This document shows, piece after piece, positions 7,942-17,104 of a stretch of 64,000 nt of DNA (the stretch's first letter is position 1; each line of letters begins with the position of its first letter). Source of the stretch: an uncultured Bacteroidales bacterium (GTDB taxonomy: Bacteria > Bacteroidota > Bacteroidia > Bacteroidales > UBA932); contig ONDF01000013.1 in the NCBI GenBank assembly GCA_900316525.1, positions 1 through 64,000 on the forward strand, in the 5' to 3' direction. Both the position numbers and the translations under genes were made by a program. The notes under the pieces are model-generated. The model worked only from the letters and a program-made list of their open reading frames with translations, was not told the origin of the DNA and made no database searches.

Positions 7942-9272
7942 TGAAAAGAGTCATTCTGTCCATAATCACCCTTCTCCTGGCCCTGACGGGCCTTGCCGCC
8001 CGGGACTTCGACCAGGATTTCGAGAATGCCACCCTGCGGCTGGACTATGTGTTCTGCGGGGACCACGCGCACCAGGCCATCTATTTCCAGCAGGCCCTCA
8101 GGACTTCCGTCTGGGCCGGCCGGCGGCACAACCTGTCCGCGCCGCTGCTGGAAGGCAACGGCCAGATCCGTGTCCTGGACCCCGAGACGGGGGAGTGCCT
8201 GTATGCCAATTCCTTCTCCACCCTGTTCCAGGAATGGCAGGTGGAAGAGGAGGCCACGCGCGTGCAGCGGGCTTTCGAGAACTGTTTCCAGGTCCCGTTC
8301 CCCAAGCGGCCGGTGGACATCGAGGTTTTCCTGATGGACACGCACCGGAACCGCTCCTCCTGCCTGAAGCACCGGATCGACCCGGCTGACATCCTGATCC
8401 GGAAAGTGACGGACAACGGCTATTCTTCCACCGTCGTCTGGCAGGGCGGCCCGGTGGAGGAGACCATCGACATCGTCGTGGTCTCGGAAGGCTATGACGC
8501 CTCCCAGAAAGCCAAGTTCTACGGCGATGCGGAGCGCGTCGCGCAGGCCCTGTTCCACCACGAGCCCTTCGCCTCGCGCCGGAACAAGTTCGCCGTCCGC
8601 GCCGTCTTCGTGCCCTCGCCGGATGCCGGCGTGAGCGTGCCCCGCCGCGGGCGGTGGCTCCGCACCCCGCTGGACAGCCATTTCGACACCTTCTATTCCG
8701 ACCGTTACCTCACCACCTCCGCCCAGCAGAAGGTGTACGACGCCATCGGCACCGTCCCGTTCGAGCACATCGTGGTGCTGGTCAATACGGCCATCTACGG
8801 CGGTGGCGGCATCTACAACTCCCTGACCATCATGAACAGTGACCATCCCACCTTCGCCCCGGTGATGGTCCACGAGTTCGGCCACGCCTTCGGCGGCCTG
8901 GCCGACGAGTACGCCTACGGCGAGCAGGTGGAAACCCCGTATCCGGCCGACACGGAGCCCTGGGAGCCCAACATCACGACGCTCCACGACTTCGCGTCCA
9001 AGTGGCAGGACATGCTGCCCCGGGGCGTGCCGGTCCCGACGCCGCTCGACGAGCTGGACAAGCAGGACGTCCGCCGGATCTGGAACACTTTCAACCAGGA
9101 GCAGAAGGACCTGCTTAACCTGAAGCTCGGCGTGTACGAAGGCGCCGGCTATCAGACGAAGGGCGTCTACCGCCCGGTCCAGGAATGCCGGATGCGCATC
9201 AACGAGTGCGAGGAGTTCTGCCCCGTGTGCGCCCGGGCCATTGTCCGGATGATTGATTATTATACTCTTTAA
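7941..9272 (+). CDS. Secreted M64-family metallopeptidase
   Basis: A 443-residue exported protein with a signal peptide (about residues 1-20, ending GLAAR). An N-terminal beta domain typical of M64 proteins runs to about residue 165, then a peptidase domain with a zinc site HEFGHAFGGLADEY: His311 and His315 are ligands, Glu312 the catalytic base, and the downstream Glu a likely third ligand. M64 was founded on an IgA-cleaving enzyme of Clostridium ramosum, but most gut Bacteroidota members have no known substrate, so IgA cleavage should not be assumed. C-terminal Cys residues (ECEEFCPVCAR) could form a metal site or disulfides. Translationally coupled to recX. Confidence 0.87.
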   Translation: MKRVILSIITLLLALTGLAARDFDQDFENATLRLDYVFCGDHAHQAIYFQQALRTSVWAGRRHNLSAPLLEGNGQIRVLDPETGECLYANSFSTLFQEWQVEEEATRVQRAFENCFQVPFPKRPVDIEVFLMDTHRNRSSCLKHRIDPADILIRKVTDNGYSSTVVWQGGPVEETIDIVVVSEGYDASQKAKFYGDAERVAQALFHHEPFASRRNKFAVRAVFVPSPDAGVSVPRRGRWLRTPLDSHFDTFYSDRYLTTSAQQKVYDAIGTVPFEHIVVLVNTAIYGGGGIYNSLTIMNSDHPTFAPVMVHEFGHAFGGLADEYAYGEQVETPYPADTEPWEPNITTLHDFASKWQDMLPRGVPVPTPLDELDKQDVRRIWNTFNQEQKDLLNLKLGVYEGAGYQTKGVYRPVQECRMRINECEEFCPVCARAIVRMIDYYTL

Positions 9273-9276
9273 GCAT

Positions 9277-11286
9277 ATGAAACGAATCTTGACCCTGGCC
9301 GCGCTCGCGCTCTTCGCCCTGACGGCCGCCGCCCAGCCGGACACCCCGGTGGTGAAGTACTTGAAAGGCAACATCCGCCGCGCCGCGTTCAACACGCATT
9401 CCTACGAATTCGAGCCCGTCAAGGACACGCCCGCCCCGAAAGGGTACAAGGCGTTCTACATCAGCCATTACGGGCGTCACGGCTCCCGTTCGGACTGGGG
9501 CGGCCCGCAGTATAAGCTGGTCCGCGACCTCCTCACCCAGGCCAATGAGCAGCATCTCCTGACCCCCGCCGGCGACTCCCTGATGAAGGAGGCCGCCCTC
9601 ATCTATGAACTGCACAACGGCATGGACGGCCGCCTGACGCCTCGCGGCGTGAAGGAACACGCCCGGCTCGCCGAGCGGATGTACCACCGCTTCCCCGAGG
9701 TGTTCAAGAAAGGCAGCAAGCATCTGCGCGCCGTCTCCAGCACCACCCCGCGCTGCATCGTGTCGATGAACGGCTTCACCGCCCGCCTGCAGGCCCTCCA
9801 GCCGGACCTGGACATGGACCTGGACACCGGCGAGAAGTACTACGCGTACATCGCCCGGGGCGAGAACAGCGTCCTCACCGCCCGGACGAACAAGGCCCTG
9901 GCCGATTACAAGAAGACCATCCAGTGGGACAATGAGACCGTGTACCGGACCCTGTTCACGGATCCGGAGGCGGCCAAGAAGCTCATCCCGGACGCCTGGG
10001 ATTTCCAGAACGCCATCTACGACTGCGCCCGCGTCTCGGATCCCTTCGACATCCCGGACAACATGTTCCGTTACCTCCCCTTCGAGAACGTGGTCCATTT
10101 CCATGAGCTGAACTTCCTCTCCGCCTACCTGAACCAGTGCGACTCCAAGCTCAACGGCCAGATCCGCATCCCGCGCTCCCAGGAACTGGTCGACACCCTC
10201 ATCAGCCAGGCCGACGCCGTCATCGCCGGCAAGGTGCAGAAGGCCGCCGACCTATGCTTCGGCCACGACTGGCCTTTCCTGGGCCTGGTGTGCTACCTGG
10301 GCCTGGAAGGCGTGAGCGAGCGCTACACCCTCGAGGAAGCCGCCGCGAACTGGCTCCCTTCCTACTACTGCCCGTTCGCGACGAACCTGCAGATGATCTT
10401 CTACCGGAGCAAGAAGTCCGACGACATCCTCGTCAAGTTTCTGATGAATGAGCGGGAGACGAAACTCCCTGCTCTGCAGGCGGTCGACGGAATCTATTAC
10501 AACTGGAACGACGTCAAGGCCTGGTGCGCGAACCGCATCCCGAAGACGCAGATCGTCGCCCACCGCGGCTTCTGGGAAGGCAACGCGGAGAACTCCGTCG
10601 CCTCCTTCCGCAAGGCCCAGGAATTCGGCCTCTGGGGCAGCGAGTTCGACATCCATCTGACGGCCGACGGTGTGCCCGTCATCTATCATGACCGGAAGAT
10701 CGGCGACCTGGACATCCAGACGAGCAACTTCGAGGAAGTCCGCGCGAACCGGCTCGCCAACGGCGAGCACGTTCCGACCCTCGCCGAGTATATGGCCCAG
10801 GCCGCGCGGAGCCGCGAGTGCCTGCCCGTGCTGGAACTCAAGCCGCAGACCACCGTGGAACGCGAGGATGAGCTCGTGGAGAAGTGCCTCCAGGCCCTGA
10901 AGCCGGCCGCACCGCGCAACGTCCCGCCGGAGTTCGCGGCCTTCGCCCGCCGCTCTTCCGAACCCACCAAGGTCGTGTTCATCTCCTTCAGCCGCCACAT
11001 CTGCCAGGAACTCGCCAAGAAGGCCCCCGGCTACATGGTCCAGTACCTGAACGGCGACCTCTCCCCGGCCCAGCTGCACGAGGAAGGCATCAACGGCATC
11101 GACTACCACTACAGCGTGTTCAAGAAGCACCCGGAATGGGTGAAGGAAGCGCACGACCTCGGGATGAGCGTCAATGTGTGGACGGTGGACAATCCGGAGG
11201 ACATCCGTGCCATGCGCGACCTGGGCGTGGACCAGATCACCACGGACAAGCCCGCCCTCGCGCGCGATATCCTTTGGGAGCGGTAG
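9277..11286 (+). CDS. Histidine-acid-phosphatase / glycerophosphodiester phosphodiesterase fusion
   Basis: A 669-residue exported protein with two catalytic domains. After a signal peptide (ending TAAAQ, about residue 20) comes a clade-2 histidine phosphatase domain with phospho-acceptor motif SHYGRHGSRSD (His68) and the proton-donor motif CFGHDWPFLG (about residues 326-335). From about residue 425 a GDPD domain starts: VAHRGFWEGNAENS (His429), SEFDIHLTADGVPVIYHD, and a C-terminal VWTVDNPEDI. Together the domains could hydrolyse glycerophosphodiesters and then release phosphate from the resulting monoester, in the periplasm. The ATG at 9277 was chosen for its signal peptide. Last gene of the rlmN operon, 4 bases after the peptidase. 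Confidence 0.88.
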   Translation: MKRILTLAALALFALTAAAQPDTPVVKYLKGNIRRAAFNTHSYEFEPVKDTPAPKGYKAFYISHYGRHGSRSDWGGPQYKLVRDLLTQANEQHLLTPAGDSLMKEAALIYELHNGMDGRLTPRGVKEHARLAERMYHRFPEVFKKGSKHLRAVSSTTPRCIVSMNGFTARLQALQPDLDMDLDTGEKYYAYIARGENSVLTARTNKALADYKKTIQWDNETVYRTLFTDPEAAKKLIPDAWDFQNAIYDCARVSDPFDIPDNMFRYLPFENVVHFHELNFLSAYLNQCDSKLNGQIRIPRSQELVDTLISQADAVIAGKVQKAADLCFGHDWPFLGLVCYLGLEGVSERYTLEEAAANWLPSYYCPFATNLQMIFYRSKKSDDILVKFLMNERETKLPALQAVDGIYYNWNDVKAWCANRIPKTQIVAHRGFWEGNAENSVASFRKAQEFGLWGSEFDIHLTADGVPVIYHDRKIGDLDIQTSNFEEVRANRLANGEHVPTLAEYMAQAARSRECLPVLELKPQTTVEREDELVEKCLQALKPAAPRNVPPEFAAFARRSSEPTKVVFISFSRHICQELAKKAPGYMVQYLNGDLSPAQLHEEGINGIDYHYSVFKKHPEWVKEAHDLGMSVNVWTVDNPEDIRAMRDLGVDQITTDKPALARDILWER

Positions 11287-11317
11287 TTGGTAAATCCCGC
11301 CCAAATGCGTACATTTG
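11287..11317 (+). promoter_or_regulatory. pgi promoter
   Basis: TTGG at 11287-11290, a 19-base spacer, and TACATTTG at 11310-11317, 18 bases before the pgi ATG. It begins within the upstream gene's stop region. Confidence 0.7.
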
Positions 11318-11335
11318 TAAAATTTCAAGAATATC

Positions 11336-12673
11336 ATGGTAAAAGTAGACGTTAAAGGTTGCTGCGGCTTCGTGGATGGAGCCAAGTATGACGCGTATGT
11401 GGGCAAGGCCCTCGATGCTTTCGATGTCCTCGTCGCCGGAAACGGCGCCGGCAATGACTTCCTGGGTTGGAAGCACCTGCCGTCCGAAACCCCTGAAAGC
11501 CTGATTGCGGATTGCGAGGCGATCCGTGACGGCTGGAAGGCCAAGGGCGTGGACCTGGTGATCGCCATCGGCATCGGCGGTTCGTACCTCGGCGCCAAGT
11601 GCGCGATCGAGGCCCTCAGCCACAACTTCGCGAAGCAGCTTGCGAAGAAGGACGCCGCCGAGGTGGTCTTCGCCGGCAACAACCTGTCCGAGGAATATCT
11701 CGCCGAACTCATGGACCTGGCCGCGGAGCGCAACGTCGCCTGCATCGTCATCTCCAAGTCCGGCACCACCACCGAGCCCGCCGTCGCCTTCCGCATCGTG
11801 AAGCAGTACCTGGAGGACACCTACGGCAAGAAGGAGGCGGCCGAGCGCATCGTCGCCATCACCGACGCCAAGAAGGGCGCCCTCAAGACCCTCTCCACCC
11901 AGGAAGGCTACAAGACCTTCGTCGTCCCGGACAATGTGGGCGGCCGCTTCTCCGTCCTCACCCCCGTGGGCATCCTGCCCATCGTGGTGGCCGGATTCGA
12001 CGTGCGCGCCATCCTCGCCGGCGCCCTCGAGGCCGAGAAGGCCCTCGCCGTGAAGTCCGCGGAGAACCCCGCCGTCGTGTACGCCGCGATGCGGAACCTC
12101 CTCTACAAGGAGTACGGCAAGAAGGTGGAGATCCTCGTCAACTACAATCCCAAGTTCACCTACCTGGCCGAATGGTGGAAGCAGCTCTACGGCGAGTCCG
12201 AGGGCAAGGACGGCGTGGGCATCTTCCCCGCCTCCGTCAACAACACCGCCGACCTCCACTCCATGGGCCAGTTCATCCAGGAAGGCGACCGCGTGATGTT
12301 CGAGACTGTCGTCCACGTGGAGAAGGCCACCCGCAGCGTGGTAATCGGCTCCGACCCCCAGAACCTCGACCAGCTGAACTACCTCGCCGGCAAGCCGGTG
12401 GAGCACTGCAACCACATGGCCGAGCTCGGCACCGTCATCGCCCACCAGGACGGCGGCGTGCCCCAGCTCCAGGTGTGCGTGGAGCAGGTCGACGCGTTCA
12501 ACCTCGGCTCCCTGTTCTATTTCTTCGAATTCGCGTGCGGCGTGAGCGCGTACACGCTCGGGGTGAATCCGTTCAACCAGCCCGGCGTGGAGGCCTACAA
12601 GAAGAACATGTTCGCCCTCCTCGAAAAGCCCGGCTATGAGGAGGCGACCAAAGCCATCAAGGCCCGCCTGTAG
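11336..12673 (+). CDS. pgi: Glucose-6-phosphate isomerase
   Basis: A 445-residue cytosolic glycolytic enzyme interconverting glucose-6-phosphate and fructose-6-phosphate. Family signatures are IAIGIGGSYLGAKCAIEAL near residue 80 (phosphate-binding loop), VISKSGTTTEPAVAFR near residue 138, and GIFPASVNNTADLHSMGQFI near residue 295. The length matches the short bacterial type found in Bacteroides. It has its own promoter and is followed by a 106-base gap with the next promoter. Codon use is like its neighbours. Confidence 0.97.
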   Translation: MVKVDVKGCCGFVDGAKYDAYVGKALDAFDVLVAGNGAGNDFLGWKHLPSETPESLIADCEAIRDGWKAKGVDLVIAIGIGGSYLGAKCAIEALSHNFAKQLAKKDAAEVVFAGNNLSEEYLAELMDLAAERNVACIVISKSGTTTEPAVAFRIVKQYLEDTYGKKEAAERIVAITDAKKGALKTLSTQEGYKTFVVPDNVGGRFSVLTPVGILPIVVAGFDVRAILAGALEAEKALAVKSAENPAVVYAAMRNLLYKEYGKKVEILVNYNPKFTYLAEWWKQLYGESEGKDGVGIFPASVNNTADLHSMGQFIQEGDRVMFETVVHVEKATRSVVIGSDPQNLDQLNYLAGKPVEHCNHMAELGTVIAHQDGGVPQLQVCVEQVDAFNLGSLFYFFEFACGVSAYTLGVNPFNQPGVEAYKKNMFALLEKPGYEEATKAIKARL

Positions 12674-12727
12674 GGAATTCGTCGAAGGAAACGGGCTGTT
12701 CGTCTAAAACCGGCGTCAGCCTCTTGC

Positions 12728-12778
12728 ATATTGCGGTACTTTTGCTCTCGGAAATCGAAAACAAAAGTATCGCAATAT
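12728..12778 (+). promoter_or_regulatory. Promoter inside a 17-bp inverted repeat ahead of the outer-membrane barrel gene
   Basis: Left arm ATATTGCGGTACTTTTG (12728-12744) pairs with CAAAAGTATCGCAATAT (12762-12778) over 17 positions with a single G-T, around a 17-base centre. The -7 box TACTTTTG (12737-12744) is inside the left arm and the right arm ends one base before the ATG at 12780. It could be an operator or a cruciform. No separate ribosome binding site is visible. Confidence 0.6.
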
Positions 12779-12779
12779 T

Positions 12780-15248
12780 ATGAAAAAGATCTTCATCCTC
12801 CTCGTCGCCCTGTTCGCCGATCTCGCCTCGAACGCCCAGGAAATCCGCACCGTCAAAGGCATCGTCCTCGACTCCCTGACCCGTCAGCCGGAGCCGGCGG
12901 CCATCCTCCAGTTCTTCAAGGTCGACGACGAATCCAAGGCCGTCGCCTTCACCACCACCGCCGAGGACGGCACGTTCTCCCACACGTTCGACATCAAGGG
13001 GAACTATTACCTCCTCTTCGACAACATGGGCCGGAAGCAGGCCCGCCGCTACTTCAAGATCAACGGCGAAGAAGTCATCGACCTGGGCGAGATCCTCGTC
13101 GAGGACGCCGCCGAGCTCCTGAAGGCCGGCACCGTCACCGCGCTGCGTCCGCTCGTGAAGATGGAGGTGGACAAGATCACCTACAACGTGGAGGACGACG
13201 TGGACTCCAAGACCTCCACCGTGCTGGACATGCTCCGCAAGGTGCCGATGGTCTCCGTGGACGGCCAGGACAACATCTCCGTGAACGGCTCCTCCTCCTT
13301 CGTGGTCTATGTGGACGGCAAGCCCAACCAGATGATGTCCCAGAACGCCTCGCAGATCTTCAAGATGATGCCCGCGAGCTCCGTCAAGAACGTCGAGGTC
13401 GTCACCAACCCGGGCGTCCGCTATGACGCCGAGGGCGTGGGCGGCGTGCTGAACATCACCACCAACAAGGCCGTCACCGGCGGCCAGAGCGCGGCCGACG
13501 GCATGTACGGCACCCTCCGCGCCCAGGCTTCCACCCGCGGCTACGGCGGCGGCCTGTTCGGCAGCATGCAGCAGGGCAAGTTCGCCCTGACCGCCAACTT
13601 CAACGGCATGCAGCAGGGGAGCAAGGGCACCGTGATGGACATGACCCGCAAGCAGGACAACGGCTTCTCCACCTCCACCCACACCGAGTCCACGATGTCC
13701 ATGCCGATGCTGATGGGCAACATCAGCGCCTCCTATGAGATCGACCCCCAGAACCTCGTGTCCGCCACCGTGGGCCTGATGCACTTCGGCACCAACAACA
13801 CCGCCGGCACCACGAACACGATGCTCCTCGCCCCCGGCGCCGACGCCTTCACCTACACCGGCACGACCGAGTCCCTGATGACCCGCAACAGCATCTCCGT
13901 GGGCGCCGACTACCAGCACTCCTGGGCCGATTTCCCCGGCCGCACCTTCACCCTGTCCTACCAGTACAACGGCGCCCCGTCCGTGAACAACACCCTGAAT
14001 ACCTTCAACGCGGAGAGCATCCCCGGCTTCGACCTCACCGACCGCAAGTCCGACGGCCGCACCGGCTCCACCGACCACACCGTCCAGGCCGACTTCACCA
14101 CCCCGATGGGCCTGTACTACAGCCTCTCCACCGGCGCCAAGTACATCGACCGCCACAACTCCTCCAGCCAGCAGGACTACCTCTGGGACGGCACCAAGTT
14201 CGTCATCAACCCCCTGAGCAGCCTGGACTATGACTACTACAACCGCATCGGCGCGGCCTACGCCGAACTCACCGGCAACTTCGGCACCATCGGCGTGAAG
14301 GGTGGCGTCCGCTACGAGCACACCTGGCGGAACTACAGCTCCTCCGCCCAGACGAACGCCTTCCGCACCGACTACGGCAGCCTCGTCCCGACCGCCAGCA
14401 TCCAGTGGAGCCCGTCGATGACCCAGAACATCGGCATCAGCTACAACATGCGCATCTCCCGCCCGGGCATCTCCTACCTGAACCCGTACGTGGACACCAC
14501 CGATCCGACCGCCCTCACCTACGGAAACACCGACCTGGAAGTCGAACGCGGCCACAACATCTCCCTCGTGTACAGCGCCTATACCCCGAAGGTGATGGTG
14601 AACGCCACCCTCCGCTACAGCTACACCGGCAACGGCATCTCCGCCTACAGCTTCTTTGACGAGAACAACCTCCTGAACACGACCTACGGCAACATCGTCA
14701 CGAGCCAGAGCACCGGCCTGAACGCCTATATGATGCTGAACCCGACCAACAAGACCCGCATCATGATCAACGGCGGCCTCACCTACAGCGACATCGCCAG
14801 CGCGCAGCTCGGCCAGCACAACAGCGGATGGGCCTACAACCTGATGCTGGGCGGCCAGCAGACCCTGCCCTGGGACATCCGCCTCTCCGCGAACGCCATC
14901 ATGATGGGCAGCCAGGTGACCCTCCAGGGCCGTACGACGGGCATGTCGATGGCGATGGTCGGCCTCACCAAGTCCTTCCTGAACGACCGCCTGAGTTTCT
15001 CCGTGAACGGCATGCTCCCGCTGGCCAAGGGCTTCGAGATGTCCATGTCCTCCCACACCGTCGGCAAGGGCTTCGTCTCCGACATGAGCACCACCATCCC
15101 GATGCGCCAGGTCACCTTCCAGGTCAGCTGGACCTTCGGCAAGCAGGGCAACTACTCCGCCAAGCGCGCCTCCCGCACCATCCAGAACGAAGACCAGCTG
15201 AACAGCACCACCACCGCCGAGAGCATGGGCTCGATTATGATGCAGTAA
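12780..15248 (+). CDS. TonB-receptor-like outer-membrane beta-barrel protein
   Basis: An 822-residue exported protein. A signal peptide (about residues 1-20, ending SNAQ) is followed by a carboxypeptidase-D regulatory-like Ig domain (VKGIVLDSLTRQPEPAAILQ; about residues 22-110), then a plug-like domain with VLDMLRKVPMVSVDGQDNIS and VVTNPGVRYDAEGVGGVLNI, and a long barrel rich in Thr, Ser and Tyr. This is the Bacteroidota outer-membrane beta-barrel family related to TonB-dependent receptors, often paired with LytTR systems. There is no SusD partner here, so a SusCD-type glycan importer is not supported. A LytS/LytTR pair follows directly. The substrate is unknown. Confidence 0.87.
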   Translation: MKKIFILLVALFADLASNAQEIRTVKGIVLDSLTRQPEPAAILQFFKVDDESKAVAFTTTAEDGTFSHTFDIKGNYYLLFDNMGRKQARRYFKINGEEVIDLGEILVEDAAELLKAGTVTALRPLVKMEVDKITYNVEDDVDSKTSTVLDMLRKVPMVSVDGQDNISVNGSSSFVVYVDGKPNQMMSQNASQIFKMMPASSVKNVEVVTNPGVRYDAEGVGGVLNITTNKAVTGGQSAADGMYGTLRAQASTRGYGGGLFGSMQQGKFALTANFNGMQQGSKGTVMDMTRKQDNGFSTSTHTESTMSMPMLMGNISASYEIDPQNLVSATVGLMHFGTNNTAGTTNTMLLAPGADAFTYTGTTESLMTRNSISVGADYQHSWADFPGRTFTLSYQYNGAPSVNNTLNTFNAESIPGFDLTDRKSDGRTGSTDHTVQADFTTPMGLYYSLSTGAKYIDRHNSSSQQDYLWDGTKFVINPLSSLDYDYYNRIGAAYAELTGNFGTIGVKGGVRYEHTWRNYSSSAQTNAFRTDYGSLVPTASIQWSPSMTQNIGISYNMRISRPGISYLNPYVDTTDPTALTYGNTDLEVERGHNISLVYSAYTPKVMVNATLRYSYTGNGISAYSFFDENNLLNTTYGNIVTSQSTGLNAYMMLNPTNKTRIMINGGLTYSDIASAQLGQHNSGWAYNLMLGGQQTLPWDIRLSANAIMMGSQVTLQGRTTGMSMAMVGLTKSFLNDRLSFSVNGMLPLAKGFEMSMSSHTVGKGFVSDMSTTIPMRQVTFQVSWTFGKQGNYSAKRASRTIQNEDQLNSTTTAESMGSIMMQ

Positions 15249-15253
15249 GTCCC

Positions 15254-15280
15254 TGTCATTTCGAGCTTGTCGAGAAATCT
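15254..15280. repeat. AGATT...AATGACA dispersed repeat copy
   Basis: TGTCATTTCGAGCTTGTCGA followed by GAAATCT; the reverse complement begins AGATTTCTCGA and ends AATGACA. It lies between the barrel gene stop and the histidine-kinase promoter, and overlaps where a -33 box would sit. Confidence 0.8.
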
Positions 15281-15283
15281 TAT

Positions 15284-15291
15284 TATATTTG
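15284..15291 (+). promoter_or_regulatory. Histidine-kinase promoter -7 box, leaderless arrangement
   Basis: TATATTTG ends only 4 bases before the ATG at 15296, so transcription would start at about the start codon. The -33 position falls in the adjacent repeat. Confidence 0.55.
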
Positions 15292-15295
15292 CAAT

Positions 15296-16357
15296 ATGCA
15301 AAATCTCCGGCGCAGAAATCTCATCCTGAACACCACCCAGATCGTCGTCTGGGCTGGTGTTTTTCTCGTTCCGGCCCTCGTCACCTGGACGACGACCGGC
15401 CATATGCAGCAGGCTTTCTTCGTGTTCCGCCACACCGCGCGGATGGTGTTCCCGCTGTTCCTCCTGTACGGCCTGAACTACTATCTGCTCGTCCCGCAGT
15501 TCCTGTATGGCGGGAAAGGGAAAGTGAAGTGGTTCTACATCCTCAATGTCCTGCTGCTGGTGGGTTACAACCTGTACCGGTTCATTCCCCGGGGACCGCT
15601 GGAGGTCCCGGAGGAAGTGGTGAACCAGATCGGGATGCGGAACATCTGGGCCTTCTTCCTGGGCGGCATCATCGCCGCCGTCTTCTTCCAGGTCCTGATG
15701 ATCCTGCTCGCGGTGGGACTCCGTCACCTGATGCGGATGAACGACCGGGAGATGCAGTTCGAGGAAGAGCGCCGCAAGACGGCCGAGGCCGAACTGACCT
15801 GGCTCAAGCACCAGCTCAACCCGCATTTCCTGTTCAATACCCTGAACAACATCTCGTCCCTGACGCAGATCGACCCGGACAAGGCGCAGGAGAGCATCGG
15901 CCAGCTGAGCGACCTGCTGCGGTATGCGCTGTATGACAGCGAGGCGGAGAAGGTGCAGCTCGCGTCGGAGATCGAGTTCATGGACAATTACATCGACCTG
16001 ATGGCCCTCCGCTGCAACGAGCTGACGACCGTCGAGAAGCATCTCGAGGCGCCGTCCAAGCCGGTGGAGGTGGCGCCGCTCCTGTTCATCTCCCTGGTGG
16101 AGAACGCGTTCAAGCACGGGGTCAACGCCCGGCATCCTTCCTTCGTGAAGGTGTCGATGCACATGGACGGGGACGACCTGGTGTTCGCCTGCGACAACTC
16201 CCTGTTCGAGAAGCAGGGGACGGACCATATCGGTTCCGGCATCGGCCTGGAGAACATGAAACGGCGGCTTGAACTGCTGTATCCCGGCCGGTACACCTAT
16301 GAGCAGACGGCCATCGACGACACTTATCACGTGCAAGTTACCTTGAAATCCTTATGA
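15296..16357 (+). CDS. LytS/YehU-type sensor histidine kinase
   Basis: A 353-residue inner-membrane sensor. Four predicted membrane helices lie within about residues 10-155 (for example VVWAGVFLVPALV and FFLGGIIAAVFFQVLMILLA), followed by a short coiled-coil linker and the His_kinase domain: LNPHFLFNTLNN with phospho-acceptor His177, then ENAFKHGV and GSGIGLENMKRRL of the ATP-binding lid. No periplasmic sensor domain of any size is present, so the signal is probably sensed in the membrane. The ATG at 15296 starts the first membrane helix region and follows its promoter. It overlaps the response regulator gene by 4 bases (ATGA). Confidence 0.92.
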   Translation: MQNLRRRNLILNTTQIVVWAGVFLVPALVTWTTTGHMQQAFFVFRHTARMVFPLFLLYGLNYYLLVPQFLYGGKGKVKWFYILNVLLLVGYNLYRFIPRGPLEVPEEVVNQIGMRNIWAFFLGGIIAAVFFQVLMILLAVGLRHLMRMNDREMQFEEERRKTAEAELTWLKHQLNPHFLFNTLNNISSLTQIDPDKAQESIGQLSDLLRYALYDSEAEKVQLASEIEFMDNYIDLMALRCNELTTVEKHLEAPSKPVEVAPLLFISLVENAFKHGVNARHPSFVKVSMHMDGDDLVFACDNSLFEKQGTDHIGSGIGLENMKRRLELLYPGRYTYEQTAIDDTYHVQVTLKSL

Positions 16358-17094
16358 CCTCGCTGCGCTGCTTCGTCGTGGACGACGAGCCCCTCGCCGT
16401 CAAGATGCTGGAGAACTTCATCGCCAGGACGCCGTTCCTGGAGCTCGTGGCGTCCTTCACCGACCCGGTCCTGGCCCTGTCCGAGATGCGGACGCAGGCC
16501 CCGGACCTGGTGTTCCTGGACATCCAGATGCCCGACCTGAGCGGGATGGAACTGTCCCGGATGGTCCCCGCCGGCACCCGCATCATCTTCACGACGGCCT
16601 TCAAGCAGTACGCGTTCGAGAGCTATGAGGTTTCCGCCCTGGATTTCCTGCTGAAGCCCATCCGCTACCAGAAGTTCCTGGAGGCGGCGGAGAAGGCGCG
16701 GGAATGGTTTGCGCTGAAGGAAGCGGCGACGGCCGCACCCGCGGCGCCGGCTCCCGAGGCGAAGACGTCCACCTTCTTCAAGGTCGACGGCGCCCTCCGG
16801 AAAGTGGAGTATGACGACATCCTGTTCGTCGAGGGAATGAAGGACTACGTGATGGTGTTCCTGGCGTCGCAGAAGCAGCCGCTCGTCACGCACGTGACGA
16901 TGAAGGGGATGGAAGAGATGCTTCCCGCCGGGCAGTTCATGCGGATCCATCGCTCGTTCATCGTCGCCCTGGATAAGGTTGCTTCGGTGAGCGGCACCGG
17001 CGACGTGAAGGTGGGGGACCGGCTGCTGCACGTGTCCGACGCCTACCGCGAGGCTTTTGATGCGTATCTCCGCGAACATTCAATTGCAAGATAA
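16354..17094 (+). CDS. LytTR-family response regulator
   Basis: A 246-residue cytosolic regulator. An N-terminal receiver domain has the acidic pair VVDDEP near residue 8, phospho-acceptor Asp56 in VFLDIQMPD and Lys in FLLKPI near residue 106. After an Ala/Pro-rich linker a LytTR DNA-binding domain occupies about residues 143-246 (ILFVEGMKDYVMVFLAS, FMRIHRSFIVALDKV). LytTR proteins bind pairs of short direct repeats. Co-translated with the LytS-type kinase. The GH43 gene starts 10 bases after its stop, so the pair and the two glycosidases may form one transcript; whether this regulator controls the barrel gene is untested inference. Confidence 0.93.
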   Translation: MTSLRCFVVDDEPLAVKMLENFIARTPFLELVASFTDPVLALSEMRTQAPDLVFLDIQMPDLSGMELSRMVPAGTRIIFTTAFKQYAFESYEVSALDFLLKPIRYQKFLEAAEKAREWFALKEAATAAPAAPAPEAKTSTFFKVDGALRKVEYDDILFVEGMKDYVMVFLASQKQPLVTHVTMKGMEEMLPAGQFMRIHRSFIVALDKVASVSGTGDVKVGDRLLHVSDAYREAFDAYLREHSIAR

Positions 17095-17104
17095 TTCACT
17101 GTAT

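Noticed and set aside
12657..15056. 799-codon minus-strand open frame opposite the barrel gene
   Set aside because: Antisense of a gene with signal peptide, plug and barrel features; the protein is Gly/Val/His-rich noise.
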